64,000 nt of DNA. Source: Azospirillum brasilense (GTDB lineage: Bacteria; Pseudomonadota; Alphaproteobacteria; Azospirillales; Azospirillaceae). Positions 43,730-53,718 of the stretch are shown here, piece after piece; positions within the stretch are counted from its first letter, which is position 1; each line of letters opens with the position of its first letter. The notes beneath the pieces were generated by a model. That model was given only the letters and a program-made list of their open reading frames with translations, did no database searches and had not been told where the DNA came from. Made by a program: the position numbers and the translations under genes. Location: contig NZ_VITH01000007.1 of the NCBI RefSeq assembly GCF_007827815.1, positions 345,378 to 409,377 on the forward strand, given 5' to 3'.

Positions 43730-45072
43730 GCCATCCTCCCGTGCAGACCGACGCGCCCGCCATGACGGAGACGCGGACGGCCGTCATCGGCACGCTGATC
43801 GTCACGCTGGGACCGCTCAGCCTCGCGCTCTACACGCCGGCCCTGCCGATGCTGGTGGAGGCCTTCCAGACCACACCGGCGGCGCTGAAGCTGACGCTCT
43901 CCGTCTATTTCTTCGGCTTCGCCTTTTCCCAGCTCGCCTGCGGGCCGCTGTCCGACGCCTACGGGCGGCGGCCGGTCGCTCTGGGCTTCTTCGTCACCTA
44001 CGTCCTGGGCAGCGTCGTGGCGGCCCTGTCGGGCAGCATCGAATGGCTGCTGGTCGGGCGGGCCCTGCAGGGCATCGGGGCGGCGGCGGGCATCGCCATT
44101 TCCCGCGCGATCGTGCGCGACCAGTTCACCGGGCAGCGGTCGGCGCGCATCCTGAACCTGATCGGGCTGATGCTGGCCATCGTGCCGGCGGTGGCGCCGA
44201 CGCTGGGCGGGGTGATCCTGGGCACGGTGGGTTGGCACGCCATCTTCGTGGTGATGACGCTCTACGGCCTCGCCGTGCTGACGGTCTTCGCGCTGGGCAC
44301 GGCGGAGACCAACCGGACGCGCGACCGCTCGGCGGCGCGGCCCGGCCCGGTGATCCGCAACTACCGGACCCTGTTGACCGACCGCCGCTTCATGCGGGCG
44401 GGGCTGGTGCTCGGCACGACGCTGGGCGGCCTCTACACCATGGCGGCGCTGCTGCCCTTCGTGATGATCGAGCGGGTGGGGCTGAGCCCGACCGTCTTCG
44501 GCTTCGCCATGCTGCTGCAGACCGGCTCCTACACGCTGGGGGCGACGCTGGCCGGGCGGCTGCTGCGCCGGGTGGACGCGATGCGGCTGATCCCCTACGG
44601 GCTGGCCTGCGTGGCCGTGGGCGGACTCGGCTTCGCCCTGGCGCCCCTGACCGGCGAGCCGACCGTGGCGAGCGTGATGGGGCCGACCGCCGTCTGGGCC
44701 TTCGGCATCGCCCTGGTCATGCCCGGAGCGACCAGCGACGCCCTGGCCGGCTTCCCCCGCATGGCCGGGGCGGCGTCGGCGCTGATCGGTTTCATGCAGA
44801 TCGGCGGCGGGCTGGCCGGCACGGCGGTGGCCGCCCTGTTCGCTGATCCCTACACGGCGACCACGGCCATCATGCCGGGCCTCGCCGCGCTGTCGCTGCT
44901 CTCCTACGCGCTGCTGCGCGTGCCGGCGTCCCGTCGCGTCCACCACGCCAAGCCCCCCCGGCCGGAGGATCTGGAGGTCGCCGTGGACCCCGCCGCCCTG
45001 GTCGGCGCCGGTGGTGAGGAGATCGAGGAGGCGCTGCACCAGCGCCGGGCCTCCGGCCGCAAGGGAGGCTGA
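43726..45072 (+). CDS. Bcr/CflA-family MFS drug transporter
   Basis: A 448-residue, 12-helix exporter. LGPLSLALYTPALPMLVEAF in helix 1 and the loop GPLSDAYGRRPVALGFF are signatures of the Bcr/CflA branch; motif C-like glycines occur in RALQGIGAAAGIAISRAIVR. Substrates of this branch include bicyclomycin, chloramphenicol and peptides; none can be assigned. About 45 hydrophilic residues follow the last helix, longer than usual. Start overlaps the marR-like stop in ATGA form. Confidence 0.87.
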   Translation: MSHPPVQTDAPAMTETRTAVIGTLIVTLGPLSLALYTPALPMLVEAFQTTPAALKLTLSVYFFGFAFSQLACGPLSDAYGRRPVALGFFVTYVLGSVVAALSGSIEWLLVGRALQGIGAAAGIAISRAIVRDQFTGQRSARILNLIGLMLAIVPAVAPTLGGVILGTVGWHAIFVVMTLYGLAVLTVFALGTAETNRTRDRSAARPGPVIRNYRTLLTDRRFMRAGLVLGTTLGGLYTMAALLPFVMIERVGLSPTVFGFAMLLQTGSYTLGATLAGRLLRRVDAMRLIPYGLACVAVGGLGFALAPLTGEPTVASVMGPTAVWAFGIALVMPGATSDALAGFPRMAGAASALIGFMQIGGGLAGTAVAALFADPYTATTAIMPGLAALSLLSYALLRVPASRRVHHAKPPRPEDLEVAVDPAALVGAGGEEIEEALHQRRASGRKGG

Positions 45073-45226
45073 AGACGGGCTTCGGCGTCCGGGATGCCAT
45101 GGGCAGCGCAGGAATGCGCCCGGACGCGAATTTTACCTCGCTTCTGAAGATGCGGGGCGGTAGATAAGTGGTCCCGGTCCGCAAATATGGGTTCGTGGCG
45201 TGGCCGGACAAGGCTTCGGAGCGTCC

Positions 45227-46500
<1,274 letters not shown>

Positions 46501-46501
<1 letters not shown>

Positions 46502-47808
46502 TGTCCGACTCCCACAAACCCGGCCCCCTGAACATCGCCGTCGCGGGCCTGGGCACGGTCGGCGCGGGCGTTCTCAAGCTTCTAGAGCGGCAGGCCGACC
46601 TGATCGAGCAGCGCTGCGGCCGCCGCATCGAGGTGGTCGCGGTCAGCGCCCGCTCGCGCGGCAAGGACCGCGGCGTCGACCTGTCGGCGGTCGAATGGTA
46701 CGACGACCCGGTGGCGCTCGCCGCCCATCCCGGCGTGGATGTGGTGGTCGAGCTGATCGGCGGGTCCGAAGGGGCCGCGAAGGAGACCGTCGAGCTGGCG
46801 CTGGAGCGGGGACGCCACGTCGTCACCGCCAACAAGGCGCTGCTCGCCCATCACGGCACCGCGCTCGCCGCCAAGGCGGAGGCCGCCGGCCTCGCCATCG
46901 GCTTCGAGGCGGCGGTGGCCGGCGGCATCCCGATCATCAAGGGGCTGCGCGAGGGGCTGGCGGGCAACCGGGTGTCGGAGGTGCACGGCATCCTCAACGG
47001 CACCTGCAACTACATCCTGACCGAGATGCGCACCACCGGCCGCGATTTCGCGGACGTGCTGGCCGACGCGCAGAGGCTGGGCTACGCGGAAGCCGACCCG
47101 AGCTTCGACATCGACGGCGTGGACGCGGCCCACAAGCTGGCGATCCTGACCTCGGTGGCCTTCGGCACGCCGGTGGACTTCCAGAGCGTCCATGTCGAGG
47201 GCATCCGCCATGTTTCGGCGGTGGACTTCGACTACGCCGACGCGCTCGGCTACCGCATCAAGCTGCTGGGCATCGCCCGGCGCACCGATCACGGGATCGA
47301 GCAGCGCGTGCACCCCTGCATGGTGCCGAAGGCGGCGCCCATCGCGGCGGTGGACGGCGTGTTCAACGCCGTGATCGCCCAGGGCGACTTCGTGGACCGC
47401 GTGCTGTTCGTCGGCCGCGGCGCCGGCGAGGGGCCGACGGCCTCGGCCGTGGTCGCCGACCTGATCGACATCGCCCGCGGGCGCTCCACCCCGACCTTCG
47501 GCGTGCCGGCGGCCCAGCTTTCCGAGGCCCAGCCGTCGCCGATGGAGGCGCGCCGGGGGTCGTACTACGTACGCCTGATGGTCGTGGACCGTCCCGGCGT
47601 GATAGCGGATGTTGCGGCGGCGATGCGCGACCAGAACGTCTCCATGGAGCAGTTCCTGCAGCGCGGGCGCGCCCCCGGCGAAGCGGTGCCGGTGGTCCTG
47701 ACCACCCATGACACCGAAGAGGCGGCCATGCAGCGCGCGCTTGCCACCATCGCCGCCAAGGAGTCGGTGGTCGAGCCGCCCCGCATGATCCGCATCGAAC
47801 AGTTTTGA
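46501..47808 (+). CDS. hom: homoserine dehydrogenase
   Basis: A 435-residue enzyme that reduces aspartate semialdehyde to homoserine for threonine and methionine synthesis. Domains: Rossmann NAD(P) domain (IAVAGLGTVGAGVLKLLERQ), catalytic domain (GFEAAVAGGIPIIKGLREGL, ILNGTCNYILTEM, GYAEADPSFDIDGVDAAHK) and C-terminal ACT domain from about residue 355 (YYVRLMVVDRPGVIADVAAA) for threonine feedback. Coupled to alaC by a one-base stop/start overlap; glpX follows by 43 bases with its own GGGGGAG site. Confidence 0.95.
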
Positions 47809-47851
47809 CCGAACCATAGAAGAACCGAGCATCGATTCGGGGGAGAACAAC

Positions 47852-48844
47852 ATGTCCGTTCATGTCGACCTGTCCGGTATGGACCGGAACCTGGCTCTGG
47901 AAGCCGTCCGCGTCACCGAGGCCGCCGCGCTGTCCGCGTCGTTGCTGATGGGCCGCGGTGACGAGAAGCTTGCCGACCAGGCCGCGGTCGACGCCATGCG
48001 CCAGGCGCTCAACACCCTCTACATCGACGGCACCGTCGTGATCGGCGAGGGCGAGCGCGACGAGGCGCCCATGCTCTACATCGGCGAGAAGGTCGGCGCC
48101 GGCATCGGCCGCGGGCCGAAGGTCGACATCGCGCTCGACCCGCTGGAAGGCACCACCATCTGCGCCACCGGCGGCCCGAACTCGCTGGCTGTCATCGCCA
48201 TGGCGGACGAGGGCGGCTTCCTGAACGCGCCCGACGTCTACATGGACAAGATCGCCGTCGGCTCCGGCCTGCCGGAAGGCGTGGTCGATCTCGACGAGAC
48301 GCCCGCCAACAACCTCAAGGCCCTGGCCAAGGCCAAGGGCACCGAGGTGCAGGAGCTGCTGGTCTGCATCCTGAACCGTCCGCGCCACGCCGAGCTGATC
48401 GCCCGCGTCCGCGAGGCCGGGGCGCGCATCATGCTGATCAACGATGGCGACGTCTCGGGCGTGATCGCCACCAGCCAGGTCGGCACCGGCGTGGACATGT
48501 ATGTCGGCTCGGGCGGCGCCCCGGAAGGCGTTCTGGCCGCGGCGGCGCTGCGCTGCATCGGCGGCCAGTTCCAGGGCCGTCTGCTGTTCCGCAACGATGA
48601 CGAGAAGGCTCGCGCCGCCCGCTGGGGCGTCAAGGACCTGAACAAGAAGTACAGCCTGACCGAGCTGGCCAGCGGCAACGTCATGTTCGCCGCGACCGGT
48701 GTGACCGACGGCGCCATGCTGCGCGGCGTCCGCCGCTTCCCCGGCGGTGCCACCACCCACTCGGTGATCATGCGCTCCAAGTCGGGCACCGTGCGCTACG
48801 TCGAGGCGCACCACAACCTGCAGCGCAAGCCGAGCATGGCGTAA
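47852..48844 (+). CDS. glpX: class II fructose-1,6-bisphosphatase
   Basis: A 330-residue GlpX-type phosphatase for gluconeogenesis and the Calvin or pentose routes. Key blocks: TEAAALSASLLMGRGDEKLA, GTVVIGEGERDEAPMLYIGE (metal site), DIALDPLEGTTICATGGPNS and GSGGAPEGVLAAAALRCIGG. GGGGGAG precedes ATG 47852. It may be read through from hom. A strong terminator follows, separating it from the convergent gldA. Confidence 0.95.
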   Translation: MSVHVDLSGMDRNLALEAVRVTEAAALSASLLMGRGDEKLADQAAVDAMRQALNTLYIDGTVVIGEGERDEAPMLYIGEKVGAGIGRGPKVDIALDPLEGTTICATGGPNSLAVIAMADEGGFLNAPDVYMDKIAVGSGLPEGVVDLDETPANNLKALAKAKGTEVQELLVCILNRPRHAELIARVREAGARIMLINDGDVSGVIATSQVGTGVDMYVGSGGAPEGVLAAAALRCIGGQFQGRLLFRNDDEKARAARWGVKDLNKKYSLTELASGNVMFAATGVTDGAMLRGVRRFPGGATTHSVIMRSKSGTVRYVEAHHNLQRKPSMA

Positions 48845-48860
48845 GGTCACGGCCACAAGG

Positions 48861-48904
48861 AAAAGGGGCGCGCGGCATTCCACCGCGCGCCCCTTTCTTT
48901 TTTT
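48861..48904. terminator. Rho-independent terminator between glpX and gldA
   Basis: GGGGCGCGCGG (48865-48875) pairs with CCGCGCGCCCC (48883-48893), 11 perfect pairs, followed by TTTCTTTTTTT. AAAA on the other side gives it partial activity on the minus strand too. Confidence 0.88.
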
Positions 48905-48909
48905 ACGGG

Positions 48910-50004
48910 CTACAGACCCTTTCGCCGCCGTCCCTCGGCGTCGGCGGCCTTCATGGCGGCCAGGACGCGCTGCGGGGTGATCTCGTGCGGCTCGTTGTGG
49001 ATGGTCTCGCCCTCGGCGCAGGCCCGTTCCGCCGCCAGCAGAAGCCGCTCGTCCGACACATCGCCAAGACCGATCTCGGCCAGCGTCGTCGGCAGCCCGA
49101 CCGCCTTGCAGAAACCATAGACCTCGTCCAGCACCGCCGGCGGCCGGTCGGTCAGGATCAGCAGAGTCAGCGTGCCGAAGGCGACCTTCTCGCCGTGCCA
49201 GTAGTGGTGCGTTTCCTCCAGCGCGGTCAGGCCGTTGTGGACGGCGTGCGCCGCCGCCAGCCCGCCGCTCTCGAAGCCCAGCCCGCTCAGCAGCGTGTTG
49301 GCCTCGACGATGCGCTCCAGCGCCGGGGTGACCACGCCCTGCTCGCAGGCCGACTTGGCGAGCACGCCATACTCCAGCAGCGTGTCGTAGCACAGCCGGG
49401 CCAGCGCGAAGGCGGTCATCGGACCGACCCGCCCGGTCATGTTGCCGCCGCGCTTGATGCGGCAATCCTCCGCTTCGAACCAGGTGGACAGGGCGTCGCC
49501 CATGCCGGAGACGAGGAAGCGCACCGGGGCGCCCGCCACCACGCCGGTGTCGACCAGCACGAGGTCGGGGTTGCGCGGCAGCACGAGGTAGCGCTTGAAA
49601 GCGCCCTCCGGCGTGTAGATCACCGACAGGGCGCTGCACGGCGCGTCGGTGGAGGCCAGCGTCGGGACGATGGCGGTGCGCGCTTCCAGCGCGTGGGCAA
49701 CCGCCTTGGCGGTGTCGAGCGCCTTTCCGCCGCCGATGCCGGCCACGACGTCGGCTCCCATGGCGCGGGCGAGGGCGGTCAGCCGCTCGATCTCCTCGTC
49801 GGAGCATTCGCCCCGGAATTCCTGGATGTTCAGTTCGACGCGCCCGGCGGCGGCATCGACCAGCCGGCCTTTCAGCGTCTTCAGGACGAAACCGTCGGTG
49901 ACGGCCAGAACCGTCTTGCCCAGCCGGGCCAGATCCTCTCCCAGGCTGTCGAGGGCGCCGTTGCCCTGGACGTAGCGGGCTGGAAAGATCGCCGTGGTGA
50001 TCAT
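48910..50004 (-). CDS. gldA: glycerol dehydrogenase
   Basis: A 364-residue iron/zinc-type alcohol dehydrogenase matching E. coli GldA along its length: VAGIGGGKALDTAKAVAHAL (NAD loop), PTLASTDAPCSALSVIYT, LVSGMGDALSTWFEAEDC (metal Asp), SGGLAAAHAVHNGLTALEE and HHYWHGEKVAFGTLT (metal histidines). It oxidises glycerol to dihydroxyacetone. GGAGGG precedes ATG 50004. It converges on glpX, which might use the resulting triose phosphates in gluconeogenesis; that link is only positional. Confidence 0.93.
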   Translation of the reverse strand: MITTAIFPARYVQGNGALDSLGEDLARLGKTVLAVTDGFVLKTLKGRLVDAAAGRVELNIQEFRGECSDEEIERLTALARAMGADVVAGIGGGKALDTAKAVAHALEARTAIVPTLASTDAPCSALSVIYTPEGAFKRYLVLPRNPDLVLVDTGVVAGAPVRFLVSGMGDALSTWFEAEDCRIKRGGNMTGRVGPMTAFALARLCYDTLLEYGVLAKSACEQGVVTPALERIVEANTLLSGLGFESGGLAAAHAVHNGLTALEETHHYWHGEKVAFGTLTLLILTDRPPAVLDEVYGFCKAVGLPTTLAEIGLGDVSDERLLLAAERACAEGETIHNEPHEITPQRVLAAMKAADAEGRRRKGL

Positions 50005-50217
50005 GGTTCCCTCCTCCGCGTGGTGTTGACCGCAGTGGAGCAGGACGCCTCTCCACCCGCAATGACCTGCCTCAAGTTGCGCTGCGGCAAGGCCGCCTGC
50101 CACCTTTGCGTACAGGCGCGGCGGCCGCAGGCCCACCGGGAGAGCCCCATCCGCTGGCCCGCCCGTCCCCCATCTGCTATGGCTTCGGCCTTTCCGATCC
50201 GTGGCATTCTGGGCAGC

Positions 50218-52017
50218 ATGACCGACACCGTTCCCCCCTTCCTGAACGTCGCCCATTCCCTTTCCGGCAAGCGCTGGCAGGCGCGGCCCTACGACGAGCG
50301 GCTGGCCTGGGGGCTGGCGCAGGGGCGGGGGCTGCCGGAGATCGTCGGGCGGGTGCTCGCCGCCCGCGGGGTGACCGAGGAGGCGTGCGACGGCTTCCTG
50401 AACCCGACGCTGAAGGCGCTGCTGCCCGATCCCTCCCGCTTCAAGGACATGGACACCGCGGCGGAGCGCATCGCCCGCGCGATCATGGACGGCGAGCCGG
50501 TGGCCGTCTTCGGTGACTACGACGTGGACGGCGCCACCTCCTCCGCGCTGCTGCGGCGTTTCTTCCGGGCGGCGGGGGCCGACCTGCGGATCTATGTGCC
50601 CGACCGCATGAAGGAGGGCTACGGCCCCAACGGCCCGGCGCTGCTGCGGCTGAAGGCCGAGGGCGTGCGGCTGGTGGTGACGGTGGATTGCGGAATCTCC
50701 GCCTTCGCGGCGCTGGAGGCGGCGGCGGAAGCCGGGCTGGAGGTGGTGGTCCTCGACCATCACGCGGCCGAACCGCGCCTGCCGCCGGCCGTTGCCCTGG
50801 TCAACCCGAACCGGCTGGACGAGGACGGCGCCTACCGCACGCTGTGCGCGGCCGGGGTGACCTTCCTGGCCGTGGTGGCGGTGAACCGGGCGCTGCGCAC
50901 AGCCGGATTCTATGCGGGCCGCAACGAGCCGAACCTCATGGAGTGGCTGGACCTCGTGGCGCTGGGCACGGTGTGCGACGTGGTGCCCCTGACCGGGCTG
51001 AACCGGGCGCTGGTGGCGCAGGGGCTGAAGGTGATGGCGCGGCGCGCCAACCCCGGCCTGTCCGCCCTGTCCGACGTCGCCGGGGTCAAGGAGAAGCCGG
51101 ACGCCTACCACGCCGGCTTCGTGCTCGGCCCGCGGGTCAACGCGGGCGGGCGGGTCGGCGCCTCCGACCTCGGGGCGCGGCTGCTCTCGACCGACGATCC
51201 CATGGAGGCGATGGAGCTGGCCCAGAAGCTGGAGGCCCACAACGCCGAGCGCCGCGCGGTGGAGCAGGGCGTGCTGGCCGACGCCATGGCCCGGCTGGAG
51301 GAGCACGCCGAGGAACTGGCCGAACTGGTCTTCGTGGCGGGGGAGGGCTGGCATCCCGGCGTGATCGGCATCGTCGCCAGCCGCCTGAAGGAGCGCTACA
51401 GCCGCCCCGCCTGCGTCATAGCCCTGGAGGAGGGGGTGGACGGCGCGGTGATCGGCAAGGCCTCGGGCCGTTCGGTGCGTGGGGTCGATCTCGGGGCGGC
51501 GGTGATCGCCGCGCGGCAGGAAGGGCTGCTGATGGCCGGCGGCGGGCACCGCATGGCGGCGGGCTTCACCGTGGCCGGGAGCAAGCTGGCCGACCTGCAG
51601 GCTTTCCTGACCGGCCGCGTCGCCGAACAGGTCGCCGCGGCCCCGCTGGTGCCGACGCTGGAGCTCGACGGCGCGCTGTCCGTGGGAGCGGCGAACACAT
51701 CCCTGGTGGACCGCCTGAACCAGCTCGGCCCCTTCGGCACCGGCAACGCCGAGCCGCGCTTCGCCGTCACCGACGCCCGCGTGGTGCGGGCCGACGTGGT
51801 CGGGGCGAATCACGTCCGCTGCATTCTCCAGGGCGGCGACGGCGCCCGGCTGAAGGCCATCGCCTTCCGCGCGCTGGAGAGCGAGATGGGGAAAGCCCTG
51901 CTGATGGGCCGCGGTTCGCCCTTCCACATCGCCGGTGTCCTGCGCATCGACCGCTGGAACGGGGCGGAGGGAGTCCAGCTTCTGATCGACGACGCTGCAC
52001 CCTCCCAAACCATGTGA
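50218..52017 (+). CDS. recJ: single-stranded-DNA exonuclease RecJ
   Basis: A 599-residue 5'-3' exonuclease of recombination and repair. It has the DHH metal motifs VFGDYDVDGATSSALLRRFF, TVDCGISAF and VLDHHAAEPRLPP, then the DHHA1 domain (WHPGVIGIVASRLKERYSRP, GGGHRMAAGFTVAG) and a C-terminal OB-like region. Start: ATG 50218 matches the family (MTDTVPPFLNVAHSLSGKRW); an in-frame ATG at 50179 is possible. The ribosome site is weak. It ends 123 bases before tRNA-Glu. Confidence 0.95.
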   Translation: MTDTVPPFLNVAHSLSGKRWQARPYDERLAWGLAQGRGLPEIVGRVLAARGVTEEACDGFLNPTLKALLPDPSRFKDMDTAAERIARAIMDGEPVAVFGDYDVDGATSSALLRRFFRAAGADLRIYVPDRMKEGYGPNGPALLRLKAEGVRLVVTVDCGISAFAALEAAAEAGLEVVVLDHHAAEPRLPPAVALVNPNRLDEDGAYRTLCAAGVTFLAVVAVNRALRTAGFYAGRNEPNLMEWLDLVALGTVCDVVPLTGLNRALVAQGLKVMARRANPGLSALSDVAGVKEKPDAYHAGFVLGPRVNAGGRVGASDLGARLLSTDDPMEAMELAQKLEAHNAERRAVEQGVLADAMARLEEHAEELAELVFVAGEGWHPGVIGIVASRLKERYSRPACVIALEEGVDGAVIGKASGRSVRGVDLGAAVIAARQEGLLMAGGGHRMAAGFTVAGSKLADLQAFLTGRVAEQVAAAPLVPTLELDGALSVGAANTSLVDRLNQLGPFGTGNAEPRFAVTDARVVRADVVGANHVRCILQGGDGARLKAIAFRALESEMGKALLMGRGSPFHIAGVLRIDRWNGAEGVQLLIDDAAPSQTM

Positions 52018-52140
52018 ATGCAAACAAATTCGTGGCGGAGCGGGTGCATGGGGGGCATACGCGAACGGGGTAGAAAGGAGTTGGAAAAAACGCTTGCGCT
52101 CGGCCCGTCATCCCATTAGTAATCCCGCCACGCCAACGAC

Positions 52141-52216
52141 GTCCCCATCGTCTAGAGGCCTAGGACACCGCCCTTTCACGGCGGCGACAGGGGTTCGAAT
52201 CCCCTTGGGGACGCCA
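52141..52216 (+). tRNA. tRNA-Glu (anticodon TTC)
   Basis: A 76-base cloverleaf. Acceptor arms GTCCCCA (52141-52147) and TGGGGAC (52206-52212) pair fully; the anticodon stem CCGCC/GGCGG encloses CTTTCAC with anticodon TTC at 52175-52177; the T-loop GGTTCGAAT is standard; discriminator G is followed by an encoded CCA (52214-52216). Confidence 0.97.
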
Positions 52217-52243
52217 CCTTCTTACAGGTTGGCACCGGTTTCG

Positions 52244-52270
52244 AAAGCTCAGCCCTTGGCTGAGCTTTTG
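52244..52270 (+). terminator. Rho-independent terminator after tRNA-Glu
   Basis: AAGCTCAGCC (52245-52254) pairs with GGCTGAGCTT (52258-52267) around CTT, followed by TTG. It lies 28 bases after the tRNA's CCA. Confidence 0.8.
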
Positions 52271-52450
52271 TCGTTTCAGGCGTCATTTGTCCGGCACCTT
52301 TGCCGGTCTGGCAAGCGCCCCGTTCGCCGCGCCGCGGTCGCCGGCTTCTCCCGCCCGCCGAAATAGCGCCAAGGGGCGGTTTCCAGGGGGACCTCTGTGG
52401 ACTAACGTTCCTCACGCCCCTCGACGGGGCCACGGGTACGGGAGACATCC

Positions 52451-53290
52451 ATGACCATTGCGACGACACGCCTTCCTTCGGGAACCGCCGTTCCGGTGCT
52501 CGGCCAAGGCACCTGGTACATGGGCGAGGACAGCCGCGACCGCGCGCGGGAGGCGGCGGCGCTGCGGCTCGGCCTCGACCTCGGCATGACGCTGATCGAC
52601 ACGGCGGAGATGTACGCCGACGGCGGGGCGGAGGAGGTGGTCGGCGAGGCCATCGCCGGGCGCTGGGACGAGGTGTTCCTGGTCAGCAAGGTGCTGCCGA
52701 TGAACGCCAGCCGCCGCGGCACCATTGCCGCCTGCGAGCGCAGCCTGAAGCGCCTGCGCACCGACCGCATCGACCTCTATCTGCTGCACTGGCGCGGCAG
52801 CCACGATTTCTCCGAAACGATCGACGCCTTCGACGCGCTGGTGCGCGACGGCAAGATCGGTCAATGGGGCGTCAGCAACCTGGATCTCCAGGACATGGAG
52901 GAGCTGGTCGGGACGCCGGGCGGGGAGGGCGTGCAGACCAACCAGCTTCTCTACAACCTGACCCGGCGCGGCATCGAGTACGACCTGCAGCCCTGGTGCC
53001 GCGGCCGGGGCATCCCGATCATGGCCTATTCGCCCATCGAGCAGGGCCGGATGCTGCGCCACCCGGAGCTTCGCCGCATCGCCGACCGGCATGGCGTGAC
53101 GCCGGCCCAGGTCGGGCTGGCCTGGCTGCTCCGCCAGGACGGGGTGATCACCATCCCCAAGGCGTCAGACCCCGCCCATGTCCGCGACAATAGGGCCGCC
53201 GCCGATTTGCGGCTCGACGAGCAGGACCTTTCGGGCCTTGATCGCGCCTTCCCGCCGCCGCGCGGACCGCGCCCGCTGGAGATGCTGTAG
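52451..53290 (+). CDS. aldo/keto reductase
   Basis: A 279-residue TIM-barrel NADPH-dependent oxidoreductase. The catalytic tetrad is visible as Asp and Tyr in LIDTAEMYADGGAEEVVGEA, Lys in VFLVSKVLP and His in IDLYLLHWRG; the nucleotide site includes IPKASDPAHVRDN. It most resembles the YeaE-like/diketogulonate-reductase-like group; substrate unknown. GGGAGA precedes ATG 52451. It stands between the tRNA terminator and a small membrane protein gene. Confidence 0.9.
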   Translation: MTIATTRLPSGTAVPVLGQGTWYMGEDSRDRAREAAALRLGLDLGMTLIDTAEMYADGGAEEVVGEAIAGRWDEVFLVSKVLPMNASRRGTIAACERSLKRLRTDRIDLYLLHWRGSHDFSETIDAFDALVRDGKIGQWGVSNLDLQDMEELVGTPGGEGVQTNQLLYNLTRRGIEYDLQPWCRGRGIPIMAYSPIEQGRMLRHPELRRIADRHGVTPAQVGLAWLLRQDGVITIPKASDPAHVRDNRAAADLRLDEQDLSGLDRAFPPPRGPRPLEML

Positions 53291-53424
53291 CGCGGCGAAG
53301 CGCCGCGCTTGCGGTGGCGGACTCGATTTCCTCGGCCGAATGGCCTATTTATGCTGCATTGCGGTATCAAGCGTGGAATTGGGCGCGCCTGATTCCGCTC
53401 TGCGGCTCATCCGGGAATCGAAGC

Positions 53425-53631
53425 ATGCTCGCCATCGTTCTTCTGTCCATGCTGCTGTCGGGCTTCGCCATCGTCGTGGCCCGGATTCTGACCGCCGAGG
53501 TCGCCACCGCCGGCATGCCGGTCGGCGATCCCTGGTCGCCCGGCCATCTGCGCCGGGTCAAGAAGGCGCGCAAGGCGCAGGAGGAGATCGAGGGCGGTCC
53601 GTCCTGGGCATCGTTCCCGCGCGGGCTCTGA
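53425..53631 (+). CDS. small single-pass membrane protein, unknown
   Basis: A 68-residue protein beginning MLAIVLLSMLLSGFAIVVAR, one membrane helix, followed by a short hydrophilic tail with PVGDPWSPGHLRRVKKARKA and ending SWASFPRGL. No family recognised. Start ATG 53425 sits right at the helix; an in-frame extension to 53314 looks non-coding. It precedes the terminator palindrome that also serves the convergent oxalate transporter gene. Confidence 0.5.
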   Translation: MLAIVLLSMLLSGFAIVVARILTAEVATAGMPVGDPWSPGHLRRVKKARKAQEEIEGGPSWASFPRGL

Positions 53632-53658
53632 TCTTTTCCTTTCCTTACCCACAAGCAA

Positions 53659-53686
53659 ATCGGGCCGGGAAATTTCCCGGCCCGAT
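53659..53686. terminator. 28-base perfect palindrome, probable two-way terminator
   Basis: The sequence from ATCGGGCCGGGAAA (53659-53672) is followed at once by its exact complement to 53686. On the minus strand it is followed by TTGCTTG. It lies between the small membrane protein gene and the oxlT-like gene, which converge on it. Confidence 0.6.
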
Positions 53687-53718
53687 CGCGTTCGGGTGCT
53701 GATGGTGCGTCCGGTGCC

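Noticed and set aside
47363..52023. Long minus-strand frames around gldA and recJ
   Set aside because: Only 48910-50004 resembles a protein (gldA). The rest of these frames runs through hom, glpX and recJ, which are certain on the plus strand.
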